Source of the DNA: Pirellulales bacterium
GTDB lineage: Bacteria > Planctomycetota > Planctomycetia > Pirellulales > Lacipirellulaceae
Length of the DNA stretch: 64,000 nt
Assembly (NCBI GenBank): GCA_019636345.1
Contig: JAHBXQ010000001.1
Location: 1 to 64,000, forward strand
Direction: 5' to 3'
The translations under genes and the position numbers were made by a program. Positions 8,544-18,017 of this stretch are shown piece by piece. The notes beneath the pieces are model-generated. The model ran no database searches, was not told where the DNA came from, and saw only the letters and a list, made by a program, of their open reading frames with translations. Position 1 is the stretch's first letter. Each line of letters opens with the position of its first letter.

Positions 8544-9581
8544 CTATGGCGCCGGTTCAGAGGGCCAGCGAACGCGTTCGCCAACCGCATGCCTGGCAGC
8601 CGATTCGTCCGGGAAGATCGTGTTCCAATCCTGCTTCATGCTGACGACCGTCCAGCCTTGCTTCAGGGCGACGTCGAGCCCCTGGTCGAGCTTGCCGACG
8701 CGCGACTCGCGGTCGTACGACCACTCCCGCTCGGCATCGTCGTGACGCACGAACAGGCAGAACCGGGGACCGTCGGCCGCGGCCGTCCACTGAAGCATTT
8801 CGAGATCGCCGTCCGAATTGCCGAACGCCATCACCGGGCGCCGGCCAATATGGCGTTGGATGCCGACTGGTTTTCCTTGTTTGTCGTCGTTGAGCACAAG
8901 CTGCGGCAGCTTGACGAGCACGGGCGTCCCGTCGCGCAGTTCGAGCTTCAAGCCGCCGGTCGAGCCGACGACCTGCTCGGGGGGAATGCCGTAGACGCGT
9001 TCGGTCCACGGTCGCATGAACTCGATTCCCCCGCCGGAAACGATAAAGGTCTTGAAGCCGTTGGCCCGCAGGTAGGCGAGCAGCTCGAGCATGGGTTGAT
9101 AAACCATGCTGGCGAAGGGCTTGCCGGTTTGCGGGTGTCGGGCCGTGGCGAGCCATTCGCGGACCGTGTGGCTGAACTCGTCCGTGGTCATGCCGGAATG
9201 GGTGGCCGCCATCAGGGCCGCAATCCCCGCTTCGCCGCTGGCGGCCGCTCGCTGCATGTCTCCGTCGAGGATCGCGGCGAACGGCTCGGCGTCGCTCCAT
9301 TCGGGATGGCGAGGCGCGAGGGCCTTCACTCGATCGGCGACGAACAGCAACTGCACGTAGACGGGCTGCTCGGCCCACAGCGTGCCGTCGTTGTCGAACA
9401 CGGCGATGCGTTCCGGCGCCGGCACGAACTCCGGCGAGTCGCGCCGCGTGACGCGCTCGACGAACGCCATGATCGCCCGCTTGGAATCCGTTTCGTTCCA
9501 AGCGGGCAGGGGATCGGCCGCTTGCACCGAAGCGACAAGCAGCAAGGCAAACGTCGAGGCGAGGACACGCGGGGTCTTCAC
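8544..9581 (-). CDS. Exported HAD-family phosphatase
   Basis: 345 residues from a GTG at 9581, chosen because a good signal peptide follows (MKTPRVLASTFALLLVASVQA). Motif I is DNDGT (residues 63-67, catalytic Asp pair), motif II is IVSGGG, and GNSDGD is motif IV, as in phosphoserine-phosphatase-like HAD hydrolases. The substrate is not predictable; a phosphomonoester in the periplasm is likely. The gene lies 132 bases downstream of the sulfatase on the same strand, so both are probably co-transcribed. Pairs of a sulfatase and a hydrolase are typical of planctomycete loci for degrading or remodelling sulfated polysaccharides; phosphatase and sulfatase here may work on the same modified glycan, which is inference. 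Confidence 0.8.
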   Translation of the reverse strand: MKTPRVLASTFALLLVASVQAADPLPAWNETDSKRAIMAFVERVTRRDSPEFVPAPERIAVFDNDGTLWAEQPVYVQLLFVADRVKALAPRHPEWSDAEPFAAILDGDMQRAAASGEAGIAALMAATHSGMTTDEFSHTVREWLATARHPQTGKPFASMVYQPMLELLAYLRANGFKTFIVSGGGIEFMRPWTERVYGIPPEQVVGSTGGLKLELRDGTPVLVKLPQLVLNDDKQGKPVGIQRHIGRRPVMAFGNSDGDLEMLQWTAAADGPRFCLFVRHDDAEREWSYDRESRVGKLDQGLDVALKQGWTVVSMKQDWNTIFPDESAARHAVGERVRWPSEPAP

Positions 9582-9713
9582 GAGGCGACCTTCATGGCAA
9601 GCGAAACGGGGCCAGACGAAACTGCGGAAGAATCGCAAGTCCAACCGGGCCGTCGCGGCGCCGGGGAGACGCAAGGCCCCGTCCGGCACGGCCTTGTCGC
9701 GCTTCGCCGGGAG

Positions 9714-11297
9714 TCAGCGACCGTCGACGGTCATCGACTTGATCTGCTTTTCCAGCGTGGACAGGCTCCAGTCGCCGGGCGCTTGGCTCGGCGGGTACGC
9801 TTTCAGGCTCATCAGGAACTGGCTTGCCACGACTTGCATCGGGCCGAGCACGTAGGCCCGGTCGATCATCCAGTCGTGGTAGGTGTTCGAGTTGTGCTGC
9901 GACTTCTCGAACGGATCGCGTCGCAGGTTGAACAACAGCGGCAACCGCAGATCGACGAACGGCTCGCGCCAGACGTCGAGCTGATGAGCGCGGTTTTCGT
10001 GGTAGACCGCCTTCCAGTCCAGCACGCGGATGGCGATCACTTCGCCCGCGTCATTGACGTAGATGAATCGGTCTCGCGGGGACTGGTCGGTCTTGCCGCC
10101 GAGATAATCCAGCAGGTTGCAGCCGTCGAGGTGATTCTTGTAGGAGCGACCGTTGAGCACGGCTCCCTTGAGCAGTCGTTCCTGGACGGTCGGATCGCCG
10201 GCGGCGGCGGCGAACGTCGGCAGCCAGTCTTCGTGCGAGACGATTCCGTTGAGCGTGACTCCCTTCTGGAACCGTCCCGGCCAGCGCACGAAGCACGGGA
10301 CGCGATAGGCGCCTTCCCAGTTCGAGTTCTTTTCGCCGCGGAACGGCGTCGTCCCTGCGTCCGGCCACGTGTTGAAGTGGGGGCCGTTGTCGGTCGAGTA
10401 CTGGACGATCGTGTCGTCGGCGATTCCCAACTCGTCAATCAGCTTCAACAGTTCGCCGACGTGCATGTCGTGCTCGATCATGCCGTCGGTGTATTCGTCG
10501 TTCCCCTTGTGTCGATGCTCGGCTTTGACGTGCGTGCGGAAGTGCATCCGCGTGCCGTTCCACCAGCAGAAGAACGGCTGACCGGCCGCGTGTTGCCGCT
10601 TGATGAAATCCTTGGCGGCGGCCAGCGTCTCCTCGTCGATCGTCTCCATCCGTTTCTTGGTCAGCGGCCCGCTGTCCTTGATCGTCTGCCCTCCCTTGCC
10701 GTCCGCCTTGCAGTGGAGCACGCCCCGCGGACCGAAGACCTCGCGGAAGGTCTTTCCGTTGGCGAGCATCATGTCGCCCGGATAGTCCTCGTTCTCCGGC
10801 TCCTCTTCCGCATTGAGGTGGTAGAGGTTGCCGAGGAACTCGTCGAAGCCGTGCATCGTGGGCAAATGCTCGTCCCGGTCCCCCTGATGGTTCTTGCCGA
10901 ATTGGCCTGTCGCGTAGCCGAGGCTCTTGAGGACGGTCGCCATGGTGACGTCGGTCTTCTGCCAACCTTCTTTTGCGCCGGGCATGCCGACCTTGGTCAT
11001 CCCGGTGCGCACCGGCACGCAACCGCCGATGAAGGCCGCGCGCCCCGCCGTGCAACTTTGCTGGGCGTAGTAGTCGGTGAAGGCGACCCCGTCCCGGGCG
11101 ATCCGGTCGATGTTCGGCGTGCGGTAGCCCATCATGCCGTGGTTGTTGTGGCTGATATTCCAATAGCCGACGTCGTCTCCCCAGATGACCAGGATGTTCG
11201 GACGCTTTTGCGGCTGCTGGGCCTCGGCTGCGGTCGTCGCGAACCAGGCGACGATCATAGCGACGAGAAGAAGATGAATAGGCGGACGACGGTGCAT
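9714..11297 (-). CDS. Arylsulfatase (formylglycine-dependent)
   Basis: 527 residues with a signal peptide (to about residue 26). After the Asp pair GDDVG (40-44) comes SCTAGR: C82 is the Cys that formylglycine-generating enzyme converts in the C-x-A/P-x-R sulfatase motif, with the further GMTKVGMPGA. DNGPHFNTW later supplies metal-binding residues (D-N-G-P-H). It belongs to the arylsulfatase A-type alkaline-phosphatase superfamily and hydrolyses sulfate esters, probably from marine or freshwater polysaccharide, in the periplasm. The 5' end is set by the ATG at 11297 with GGAG 5 bases upstream and a promoter at 11381-11408. Planctomycetes encode many such enzymes. Confidence 0.9.
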   Translation of the reverse strand: MHRRPPIHLLLVAMIVAWFATTAAEAQQPQKRPNILVIWGDDVGYWNISHNNHGMMGYRTPNIDRIARDGVAFTDYYAQQSCTAGRAAFIGGCVPVRTGMTKVGMPGAKEGWQKTDVTMATVLKSLGYATGQFGKNHQGDRDEHLPTMHGFDEFLGNLYHLNAEEEPENEDYPGDMMLANGKTFREVFGPRGVLHCKADGKGGQTIKDSGPLTKKRMETIDEETLAAAKDFIKRQHAAGQPFFCWWNGTRMHFRTHVKAEHRHKGNDEYTDGMIEHDMHVGELLKLIDELGIADDTIVQYSTDNGPHFNTWPDAGTTPFRGEKNSNWEGAYRVPCFVRWPGRFQKGVTLNGIVSHEDWLPTFAAAAGDPTVQERLLKGAVLNGRSYKNHLDGCNLLDYLGGKTDQSPRDRFIYVNDAGEVIAIRVLDWKAVYHENRAHQLDVWREPFVDLRLPLLFNLRRDPFEKSQHNSNTYHDWMIDRAYVLGPMQVVASQFLMSLKAYPPSQAPGDWSLSTLEKQIKSMTVDGR

Positions 11298-11380
11298 ATC
11301 GACTCCGAGTTCGGAAAAGGAAAGTTAATGAGGATAAGCGACAGCGTGCTGCCGACGTCGGTCGACATTCCGCTCCGCCG

Positions 11381-11408
11381 ATTCTAGGGGATTCATGGCC
11401 AATGCCAA
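11381..11408 (-). promoter_or_regulatory. Sigma70-type promoter for the sulfatase-HAD pair
   Basis: On the minus strand TTGGCA (11403-11408), 16 bases, then TAGAAT (11381-11386). The spacing and the near-consensus boxes fit a promoter with a leader of about 75 bases before the sulfatase ATG at 11297. Confidence 0.5.
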
Positions 11409-12042
11409 GCGTTTTGCCGGCGATGCGCTGCGGGGCGATTTGCTGGTCGGAGCGAGGGGGCATTGCCGGACGCCGCCGGCATTGTTCGGGGAGAATTCCA
11501 GGAGAGAAACGGACAGTGACGCGCCTGTCAGGCCCCTGAACCGCGTCCGCCCGCCGGACCCCGAGGTTCCGTCGATCCGCCGCTTGGCGTCTCCTGCGCT
11601 CTGGGGAGCAGATCGGCCTTAGCGATGACTGTTCAGTGACTGTTCAGTCGACCTCGCTCGAGTGAAGGTCGTGACGCCAATCGCCAAACTGATGGGCGCA
11701 AATGGGATCACGACCCCGCTGAGCGGGCCGTTGCGAGGCCTGTGGCATCCCGTTAGAATCGAGCCCCTGAAGGAAGCAGAATCGACCTCTAGGCTCGGTC
11801 GGGGCAACTCCGGCAGTTGCACTGGCACGCAGAGGCGGTCTTGTTCGCCTGCCAAGCGGAACGACCGCGCCGGCGATCGAACGCCCCGAAGTTGATTCGG
11901 TTCCCTTCGAGTCTTGCCGCATCAGCGCCGCTCTCAGGCCGAGCGCGGGGTCTGGTCGGCGCGACTCCCGCGAGTGAGAGTCACGGACCGTCGCAAGGGC
12001 AGCAAATCGCCTTGCCGACCTCCTTCCCCTCGTCACTCCCTC
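11409..12042. other. Intergenic; short tandem repeat
   Basis: No gene is supported although long open frames exist by chance of high GC. A 10-base unit is repeated directly (GACTGTTCAGTGACTGTTCA, 11626-11645). Nothing else is recognised before the tRNA. Confidence 0.4.
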
Positions 12043-12115
12043 GGGGCCGTAGCTCAGTTGGGAGAGCGCCTGCTTTGCAAGCAGGAGGTCGTCGGTTCGA
12101 TCCCGTCCGGCTCCA
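12043..12115 (+). tRNA. tRNA-Ala (anticodon UGC)
   Basis: 73 bases. The acceptor stem GGGGCCG pairs with CGGCTCC (one G-U), the D arm has GTAGCTCAGTTGGGAGAGC, and the anticodon stem CCTGC/GCAGG encloses TTTGCAA with anticodon TGC at 12076-12078. The T arm has GGTTCGATCC. The discriminator base is A and the CCA end is not encoded. It decodes GCA/GCG/GCU alanine codons. Confidence 0.95.
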
Positions 12116-12174
12116 CTTGGCTTTTGACCCGCCGTCGCATGTTCGGTTCCTCTGAGAGCCGCTGGTCATGCGGG

Positions 12175-14001
12175 TCAGTTCGGCCTTCTTCGCCGGAGCA
12201 TTGTCGCGGCGAGGAATCCGCCCCACGCGATCAGAGCCGGAGTCGCCGGCTCGGGGACGGCGACGACCGGCGGCGCGGGACTGCCGAACGACTGGCCGTA
12301 GCGGGCTTGCCAGAGCTCTCCGTCGAGGCTGTCGACGAGCTCGTCTCGATTGCCGTCGGCCGGCGACTTGGTCCCCAGCGCTGCGAAGTCGCGCTGCCAG
12401 AGGAGGAAGTCGCCGCCGTCGACTCTTCGGTCCGCGTTGAAGTCGCCCGGCACGGGGACGGTGTTGGTCGCCAGGTAGACGGTCCCGTTCACCTTTGACG
12501 TGACGTACAGCTCGCCGAACGCCCCTTCGCCGAATCGCACGTCGGTGCGCGTCGTGCCGGTCGTGGACTGCAGCATGGCGAGAAAGTTGTCGTAGGTTTG
12601 GGGCGGCGTCGCCGGATCGTTGTCGTGATCCAAGGCGATCTGCAGCGAGTGCACTTGGGCCTGCGTCAATTCGCTCGGTTCGTCGCGCGTCGGGTCGTCG
12701 GGATCGAGTTGCGTCACCGCCGCCAGCATCTCGTTGAAGTCGGCGTGAAACATGTTGTTGACGGTTCGGCGGCTCAGATCGCCGAAGACGAGTTGGTTAT
12801 GGAAATTCGGATCGCTGCCGTTTCGGATCACGAATCCGGTGACGATCGAACTGCCGGAGGACACCTCGCTGAACGTTGCGTCGTGGTCGTATTGGGCGAC
12901 AGGATAGACGTATCCCAGGGTCGCTTCGTCGGCCGGCAACGGGGCGAGCCCCGAGACGTACCCGGCGTCCGGATCCGAATCGGGAAGTTGCCGGTGAATG
13001 AACGTGCCTTCGCGCTTCGTCCAGCCGTAGTTGCCGCCCGGGACGACCAGATTGACTTCCTCGACGTTGTTGCGCCCGATGTCGCCGAGCAGGATGTGCG
13101 TGGTTCCGGCGTCGTCGCGATTGAACGAGAACGTGTGCGGATTCCGAAATCCGTAGGCGTAGATCTCCGGCAGCACGTTCGGGTCGGCGCTGCCGGCGAA
13201 CGGATTCGCGGCGGGGATCGAATAGGGATTCGCCCCGTCCGGCAGCGGATCGATTCGCAGCATCTTGCCCAGGGCGTTGTTCAACTGCTGCGGGTCGTCG
13301 TTGGGCGAATGCTTGACGTTCGAATCGCCGTGCGTCAAGTACAGCAGGCCGTAGTCCTCGTCGCCGGGGACGGCCCACGTGTTGAACCGCGCTTGCTTGA
13401 TGGGATGGTCGTACCGCGGCATCCTCACGCGAAACAGTTCGCGAAACGAGGAGGAGGCGACCTGTTGCGTCTGGAAATCGAACGTCCACTCCGACAGAAC
13501 GCCGTCGGCGTTCACGCCGCTGCCGCTTGTGCTTGCGCCGAGGAAATTGAGTCCTGCGGCGCTAGCCGGGCGATTTTCCAGGTAGGTTGCGTACAGCTTG
13601 CCGTGGCCTGGTTGGCCGACGCGGTTGAAATCCGGGTGAAACGCGATCGACTGCAGCCCCTGCTGCCCTGAGCTGCCCGACATGCTTCGTCCGGCGGCGC
13701 TCAAGGCCGACGCGAAGTTGAAGAACTGCGTCGCGGTCGCCGTGCCGTCGTTGTTGTCGTCGAGAACGAAGACGTAGCCTTCTTGCGTCGTGACGTACGG
13801 CCTGGCGTCGCCCGGCCGCGTGGTCATGGAGATGACGTCGTTGCGCGACGACGGCAAGGTCACGTAGGGCCGCAGCTCGAGGCGAAAGGGGGAGTCCTCG
13901 ATCAGATCATTGAGCAGGTCCTGAGCCCCGGCGGCTTGCGCAGCGAAGATGCTCAAGAGGAGCGGCAGGGCGGCGCGGCGAAATCGAAGCACTGAGCTCA
14001 T
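12175..14001 (-). CDS. PQQ-type sugar (glucose/sorbosone) dehydrogenase-like PEP-CTERM protein
   Basis: 608 residues from the ATG at 14001, just before a signal peptide ending in QAAGA. The body (about 30-480) reads like soluble glucose dehydrogenase/YliI beta-propeller proteins: QGLQSIAFHPDF, GKLYATYL, YLTHGDSNVKHS, NALGKMLRIDPL, PEIYAYGFRNPHTFSF and DIGRNNVEEVNLVVPGGNYG. PQQ-dependent members oxidise aldose sugars; key residues for PQQ were not checked. A dockerin-like unit (FNADRRVDGGDFLLWQRD and DGNRDELVDSLDGELWQ) follows, then VPEPATPALIAWGG and an Arg-rich end: PEP-CTERM. It should sit at the outer surface. Confidence 0.8.
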   Translation of the reverse strand: MSSVLRFRRAALPLLLSIFAAQAAGAQDLLNDLIEDSPFRLELRPYVTLPSSRNDVISMTTRPGDARPYVTTQEGYVFVLDDNNDGTATATQFFNFASALSAAGRSMSGSSGQQGLQSIAFHPDFNRVGQPGHGKLYATYLENRPASAAGLNFLGASTSGSGVNADGVLSEWTFDFQTQQVASSSFRELFRVRMPRYDHPIKQARFNTWAVPGDEDYGLLYLTHGDSNVKHSPNDDPQQLNNALGKMLRIDPLPDGANPYSIPAANPFAGSADPNVLPEIYAYGFRNPHTFSFNRDDAGTTHILLGDIGRNNVEEVNLVVPGGNYGWTKREGTFIHRQLPDSDPDAGYVSGLAPLPADEATLGYVYPVAQYDHDATFSEVSSGSSIVTGFVIRNGSDPNFHNQLVFGDLSRRTVNNMFHADFNEMLAAVTQLDPDDPTRDEPSELTQAQVHSLQIALDHDNDPATPPQTYDNFLAMLQSTTGTTRTDVRFGEGAFGELYVTSKVNGTVYLATNTVPVPGDFNADRRVDGGDFLLWQRDFAALGTKSPADGNRDELVDSLDGELWQARYGQSFGSPAPPVVAVPEPATPALIAWGGFLAATMLRRRRPN

Positions 14002-14094
14002 GCGGCTGGTTCCGGCAAGACAAGGGGGGCGCGCCACGCCGTTGCGGCTACGCGTCGCGCTGGCGGCGGCGAGAGGGCACGTGCGGCTGCGACA

Positions 14095-14122
14095 CTTTTA
14101 GCAATTGTGGCAGGCGACGCAA
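14095..14122 (-). promoter_or_regulatory. Weak promoter candidate for the sugar dehydrogenase gene
   Basis: On the minus strand TTGCGT (14117-14122), 16 bases, TAAAAG (14095-14100), about 95 bases upstream of the ATG at 14001. Weak match. Confidence 0.3.
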
Positions 14123-15084
14123 CGAGTTGCCAGCACTCGGCCCGCGCAAGTTCAGCCAGTCGGGGGCTCAGACTGCCATCAGGCCCGAGAGCGAATCGGT
14201 CAGGAATCGAAAGGCTCGCCTCGGCGTCGGATTCCAGCCCTATGCGTCCCGCGACAAGCGCCAAGCGGGTGCGGCCCTCGACCTTGCTTCGGGGATTCGT
14301 GTCGTGAACTCCCTCACGTTCTTGGCGCGACTGGTCGCTCACGCCGGCTGGCGACGATCGGTTCGACGGCATTCCTTCGGCCGCTGCGAGAGGCCGTCGC
14401 CTCGAGATGAGCGGAGGTGCGTTCGCCGCCGACTTTGCGTAGATAGCGTATCGTTTTGCGACAAAGCGACTTTCTTATGTTCGTTGTCCTGATTTACGTT
14501 AGTGAGCAAGCGGCGCACTTGGTTGATGGCGCGGGCAGTTGGGCCCGCGGATGAGGCTCAATAAGCTCGAGCACACTTGATAAGCTCGAGCCACTTGGGC
14601 CCCAAGCGCCGCGAATTCCGTCGCGTGCATGTTGCAGACTGCCCCCTCCGCGCCGTCGGCGGAGACGGTCTCCGACGCCTTGTCGCTTATCTCGTGTTGG
14701 CTTTTCGTTGTTGGCGCGTTCGCAATGCGGCGTTGCGTCGCGAATCCGGCTCTGACATCGGCGTTGCATAGGGTTTGCCTGTGCACCCGATCGGGGAGAC
14801 TGTTCCGATGCGCCCTTTTTGCCTGTGGGGCTGCCGCGGCGCGGTTGCATTCGCAAACGTCGAAGCATCCGTTCCGCGAAGGCGAGAAGGGCGCCTCGGA
14901 AGCGTCTTCAGCGCTAGTTGAGCGAGCGACAGTCGGGGCGAATTGCAGGCGGGGGCCCGGCATGGCGGCCCGCCGTCTGGCTGCGGAACTGTCGATCGGG
15001 GAGCTTGACGGGCGTGACGACGCAAGAGGAAGACCTTCGGCCGTACTTGTCACCATAGGCATCAAATCGAGAGGGATGAACGCA
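14123..15084. other. Long intergenic region; small direct and inverted repeats
   Basis: No gene is supported. A 12-base unit (ATAAGCTCGAGC) occurs twice at 14563 and 14582 (period 19), and a 6-bp hairpin GCGGGC/GCCCGC lies at 14533-14550. It must contain the promoter of the next gene but no clear -35/-10 pair was seen. Confidence 0.4.
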
Positions 15085-16494
15085 ATGAGGTCGCAGTTGG
15101 TCAGATTCGGTCGGTTCGTCGGCGTCATGCCAGGGCTTGCCGCCCTGCTTGCGGCAGCATGTTGCGTCGGGCTGGCTGGCAACGCTCGCGCGGTGCTGCT
15201 TGCGTATGAGCCGTTCAATTATGCTCCGGGCGCGATCATCGGCCTCAACGGCGGGACGGGATTCGCCGGTCCGTGGGACGAAGCCCAGGGGGCGTCGTTT
15301 TCGTCCGCCGTGCAAAGCGGCAGCCTGTCGTACACCGATCGTTTGGGCAATTCGCTTGTGACCACAGGCGGCATGCTGATCAATACGGGCGTCACGGGGA
15401 CGAGCACCCCCGGTCGCGATTTTAGCTTCCGCCGCGACGGCCAGTCGTTGGGCGCCACGGCCGGCGCTCCTGTCTTTACTTACTTCTCCTTCCTCGGCGT
15501 CCGTCAGGGCGACCTCAACACTCCCAACGGCAGCAAAGAAGACGGAACCTACGGACGAGGCGCCAACGTCTCGCTGTTCGACGGAGGTTGCGTCAGCTGC
15601 GGGGCTGGGGATTTAGAACGGCTGAACCTGGGCGAGAACACCTCGAAGCAGGCCCCGCTCACGACCGGTTCGGATTTTCTGGACATCCAGAGAGGGACCC
15701 ACACGGATCCTTTCCTGACCGGAGGCGTGACGATTGGCGACTGGCAGGCCGGCTACGGCAAATCGAGCGTTGCGGCGCAGACGAACGTCGACTACTGGAT
15801 GTTTAACGCGCCGCGCATTCATATCGACGTGAACGCGACCCGGAACAACGTGTTCTACACGGACCCTGAAGACGGCGAGATCACCAGGAACGTCGACTGG
15901 CAGGAAAGCCCCGACACCGGACGGTTCGGGGAACGTTTCAGCCGGACCCCGTTCGCCGGGGAAACGAGTCTGATGGTCGCCCGCTTTGAGCACTACGGCG
16001 CCTCCGGCGACGGCTCGCAATACGGCGTCGAAAAGCCTGACCGGGTCGTGATCTGGATGAACCCGAATCTCAATGCCGAACCCTCCGTCGCCGACGCGGA
16101 CGTCATTATTGACTTCCAGCAAATCGAAGACCGGGCTCTCGAGATCATCAACGGCGGCGGAATCGTCAACGGCGTCGACCGCGGCTTCTCAGACACGCAA
16201 CCCAACCCCGACGCTTATGCGCGCGGCTCGGCCTACCGCGAGTTGAGCGACTCCAATACGCTCAGCTTCGACCGGATCCGGCTCTTCGCCGGGAATGTGA
16301 GCGGCAATCGAGCATTTGCCGACTGGCTGGTCGACGAACTTCGCGTCGGCACCACCTACGCCGACGTGACGCCGTTCGCGGCGGCCGTTATTACGGCGAC
16401 GAGCGTGCCCGAACCGGGAGTCCTCGCCCTGGCGGCGCTCGCGGCGACAGGGGGGCTGGCGGTCCGTCGCAAGTCGTCCCGCAGCGACTGCTGA
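15085..16494 (+). CDS. PEP-CTERM protein, lectin/LamG-like N-terminus
   Basis: 469 residues from the second of two ATGs, at 15085, because the GAGAGGG at 15069-15075 is then 9 bases upstream; the first ATG at 15076 touches that site. The signal peptide ends near GNARA. The mature N-terminus, LAYEPFNYAPGAIIGLNGG and TGFAGPW, is the opening found in many planctomycete secreted proteins with a concanavalin-like beta-sandwich. The end is VPEPGVLALAALAATGG followed by VRRK, a standard PEP-CTERM tail. The function of the body is not known. It faces a convergent PEP-CTERM gene across a perfect palindrome. Confidence 0.85.
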   Translation: MRSQLVRFGRFVGVMPGLAALLAAACCVGLAGNARAVLLAYEPFNYAPGAIIGLNGGTGFAGPWDEAQGASFSSAVQSGSLSYTDRLGNSLVTTGGMLINTGVTGTSTPGRDFSFRRDGQSLGATAGAPVFTYFSFLGVRQGDLNTPNGSKEDGTYGRGANVSLFDGGCVSCGAGDLERLNLGENTSKQAPLTTGSDFLDIQRGTHTDPFLTGGVTIGDWQAGYGKSSVAAQTNVDYWMFNAPRIHIDVNATRNNVFYTDPEDGEITRNVDWQESPDTGRFGERFSRTPFAGETSLMVARFEHYGASGDGSQYGVEKPDRVVIWMNPNLNAEPSVADADVIIDFQQIEDRALEIINGGGIVNGVDRGFSDTQPNPDAYARGSAYRELSDSNTLSFDRIRLFAGNVSGNRAFADWLVDELRVGTTYADVTPFAAAVITATSVPEPGVLALAALAATGGLAVRRKSSRSDC

Positions 16495-16511
16495 AGGCTT
16501 GGGTGACAAGC

Positions 16512-16549
16512 CCCTTTCTCTCCGGTCGGGCCCGACCGGAGAGAAAGGG
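16512..16549. terminator. 38-bp perfect palindrome between convergent genes
   Basis: Left arm 16512-16530 (CCCTTTCTCTCCGGTCGGG) and right arm 16531-16549 are exact reverse complements with no spacer. It lies 18 bases past the 15085-16494 stop and before the 16696 stop of the convergent gene. In RNA it would form a very long hairpin on either strand; no T run follows. A bidirectional terminator or a protein-binding site are both possible. Confidence 0.55.
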
Positions 16550-16695
16550 AGGTCTTGTTGGACGGCGAGGCGGATCTGGGGGGCTCGGGTCGCCCGGGCG
16601 TCGTCGCAGTTTGTTCGCAGACGAACGCGAACGAGCGCCGGTCGAGCGTTCGCTTTGCTCCAGCGATTAGCGCGATTCGCACAAAAGTGCGGGCA

Positions 16696-17487
16696 TCAAG
16701 GCGAGCTTCGTCGTCCCGACCGAAGGAGCCAACTGGCCGATGCCGCGAGGCTGGCTAGCGCGGCAAACTGCCACGCCTGGGCTTCGGGAACGGATGTCGG
16801 AGTTGAAGCAATGATCGAAACGGTGGCTTCGGACGACCGTGTGAAATCGGTCGGGCCGACTGGCAGGACGGGCATAATCCGTTCGTCAAACGGCGGTTGC
16901 GTCGCCGAGTTGTCGGGATCGGTCGTGTGACTAGGGTTGGCGAACAAGTAGGTGAACTCCGTCGGGTCTGCTGCGAACGAAATAGCAAATCCCCCCCAGC
17001 CGGGGCGCAAATCGATGGTGCTCAGAGTGAAGGTTGCGTCGACTAGGTCCACCAAGATTGGCGGAGTCGGGTTGTAGTTGAACACCGGGGCCTTCCAAGC
17101 CATCTCGCGCAACGTTTGGTCGCTGATGAATGCCCAGGTTTGATCGATCGTGCCGTCGAAGTCGTCGGGAACGTCGTAGTCGGCGGCTTCGCCTAGGTCG
17201 TTGAAGTGCTTCGCGGGCCAGACTAGCGGGAGATTCTGCGGGACCCAGAATTCGGCGCCGTGGAGCGGCAACTCGATCCAGGTGTTGATCGTCAGCGTGT
17301 TGGCCGTCGTATCGACGACGCCGGTCCAAAGCGGTCCCCCGCCGTATTCGGGATTGATCACCCCGCGATCGTAGTATTCGATCGAGACGAGCCGGGCCCG
17401 GGCCGCCGGGACCGACCAGCCGGCCCCCCAATCCCCGAACCAGCCGAATGCGGCCAAGAAGAGTAGCAACGACGAAAAACGGGGCAC
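16696..17487 (-). CDS. PEP-CTERM protein with VPEAxAW tail
   Basis: 263 residues. A signal peptide (MPRFSSLLLFLAAFGWFGDW...) is followed by a beta-rich domain of unknown type, rich in W, N, D and P (for example YYDRGVINPEYGGGPLW). The C-terminus reads SVPEAQAWQFAALASLAASA, then SWLLRSGRR: the PEP-CTERM layout, but with VPEA and a Trp two residues later, like two other proteins in this window. Probably exported and processed by an exosortase. No homologue was recognised. The gene is convergent with the 15085 gene. Confidence 0.7.
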   Translation of the reverse strand: MPRFSSLLLFLAAFGWFGDWGAGWSVPAARARLVSIEYYDRGVINPEYGGGPLWTGVVDTTANTLTINTWIELPLHGAEFWVPQNLPLVWPAKHFNDLGEAADYDVPDDFDGTIDQTWAFISDQTLREMAWKAPVFNYNPTPPILVDLVDATFTLSTIDLRPGWGGFAISFAADPTEFTYLFANPSHTTDPDNSATQPPFDERIMPVLPVGPTDFTRSSEATVSIIASTPTSVPEAQAWQFAALASLAASASWLLRSGRRSSP

Positions 17488-18017
17488 GTGAGGCTCGCTA
17501 AAGCAAGGCCGACGGCCACGGTCCCTGCGGCATAAAGCCGGGAGCCGAGCGGTGCAGCGTGGGTGAGCTCAATCGGCTATTCCACCAAGCGACCGGTCTG
17601 GTGTCCAGCGAATTGCCACGTTTTCGGCCAGAAAGCATGAGCCCAAGGTCAGTAGCGGGCAGCGGTACTGCAGGCTGGGGGAGAACTCCCCTGGGGGGTG
17701 GAGCGGGGTGCGGGGGAGGGCGAGGGGAATTCTCACAGTTTCGGGCTGGAATTTTGCATGATTCGGGCCTCGTCGAAATATGCCGGTTGTTTGGGAAATT
17801 CTCTCAGAAAAGTGTGGTTCAACCGGTTGTGGCGCGGTACGATCAGGCCTGACCTGCGGGGAGCCGGGGGGGGCAGAGCCTGCTTGTCCGCGGCCCGCCG
17901 GCCGCAGGTCTCACTTGTCATAGCTCGTCACGACCTGTTGCTGACACCTCTGCTACTGACATCCATCAAGAGTCGACGCAGTTTTCGTCTGAATTGCCTG
18001 CGGGAGGGCACTGTCTC
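17488..18017. other. Divergent intergenic region
   Basis: No gene is supported. It separates a minus-strand and a plus-strand PEP-CTERM gene and must hold both promoters, but no strong -35/-10 pair was seen. It contains G-rich runs around 17677-17730. Confidence 0.4.

Noticed and set aside
8517-11387. 956-codon open frame on the plus strand opposite HAD and sulfatase genes
   Set aside because: It is the complement of two well-supported genes; Arg/Gly/Val/Asp-rich composition and no domain, typical of GC-rich antisense frames.
11644-12036. 130-codon minus-strand frame upstream of tRNA-Ala
   Set aside because: Arg/Ser/Ala-rich without motif or ribosome site; overlaps likely promoter space of the tRNA.
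13998-14372. 124-codon minus-strand frame overlapping the sugar dehydrogenase start
   Set aside because: No motifs and overlaps a supported signal peptide in another frame.
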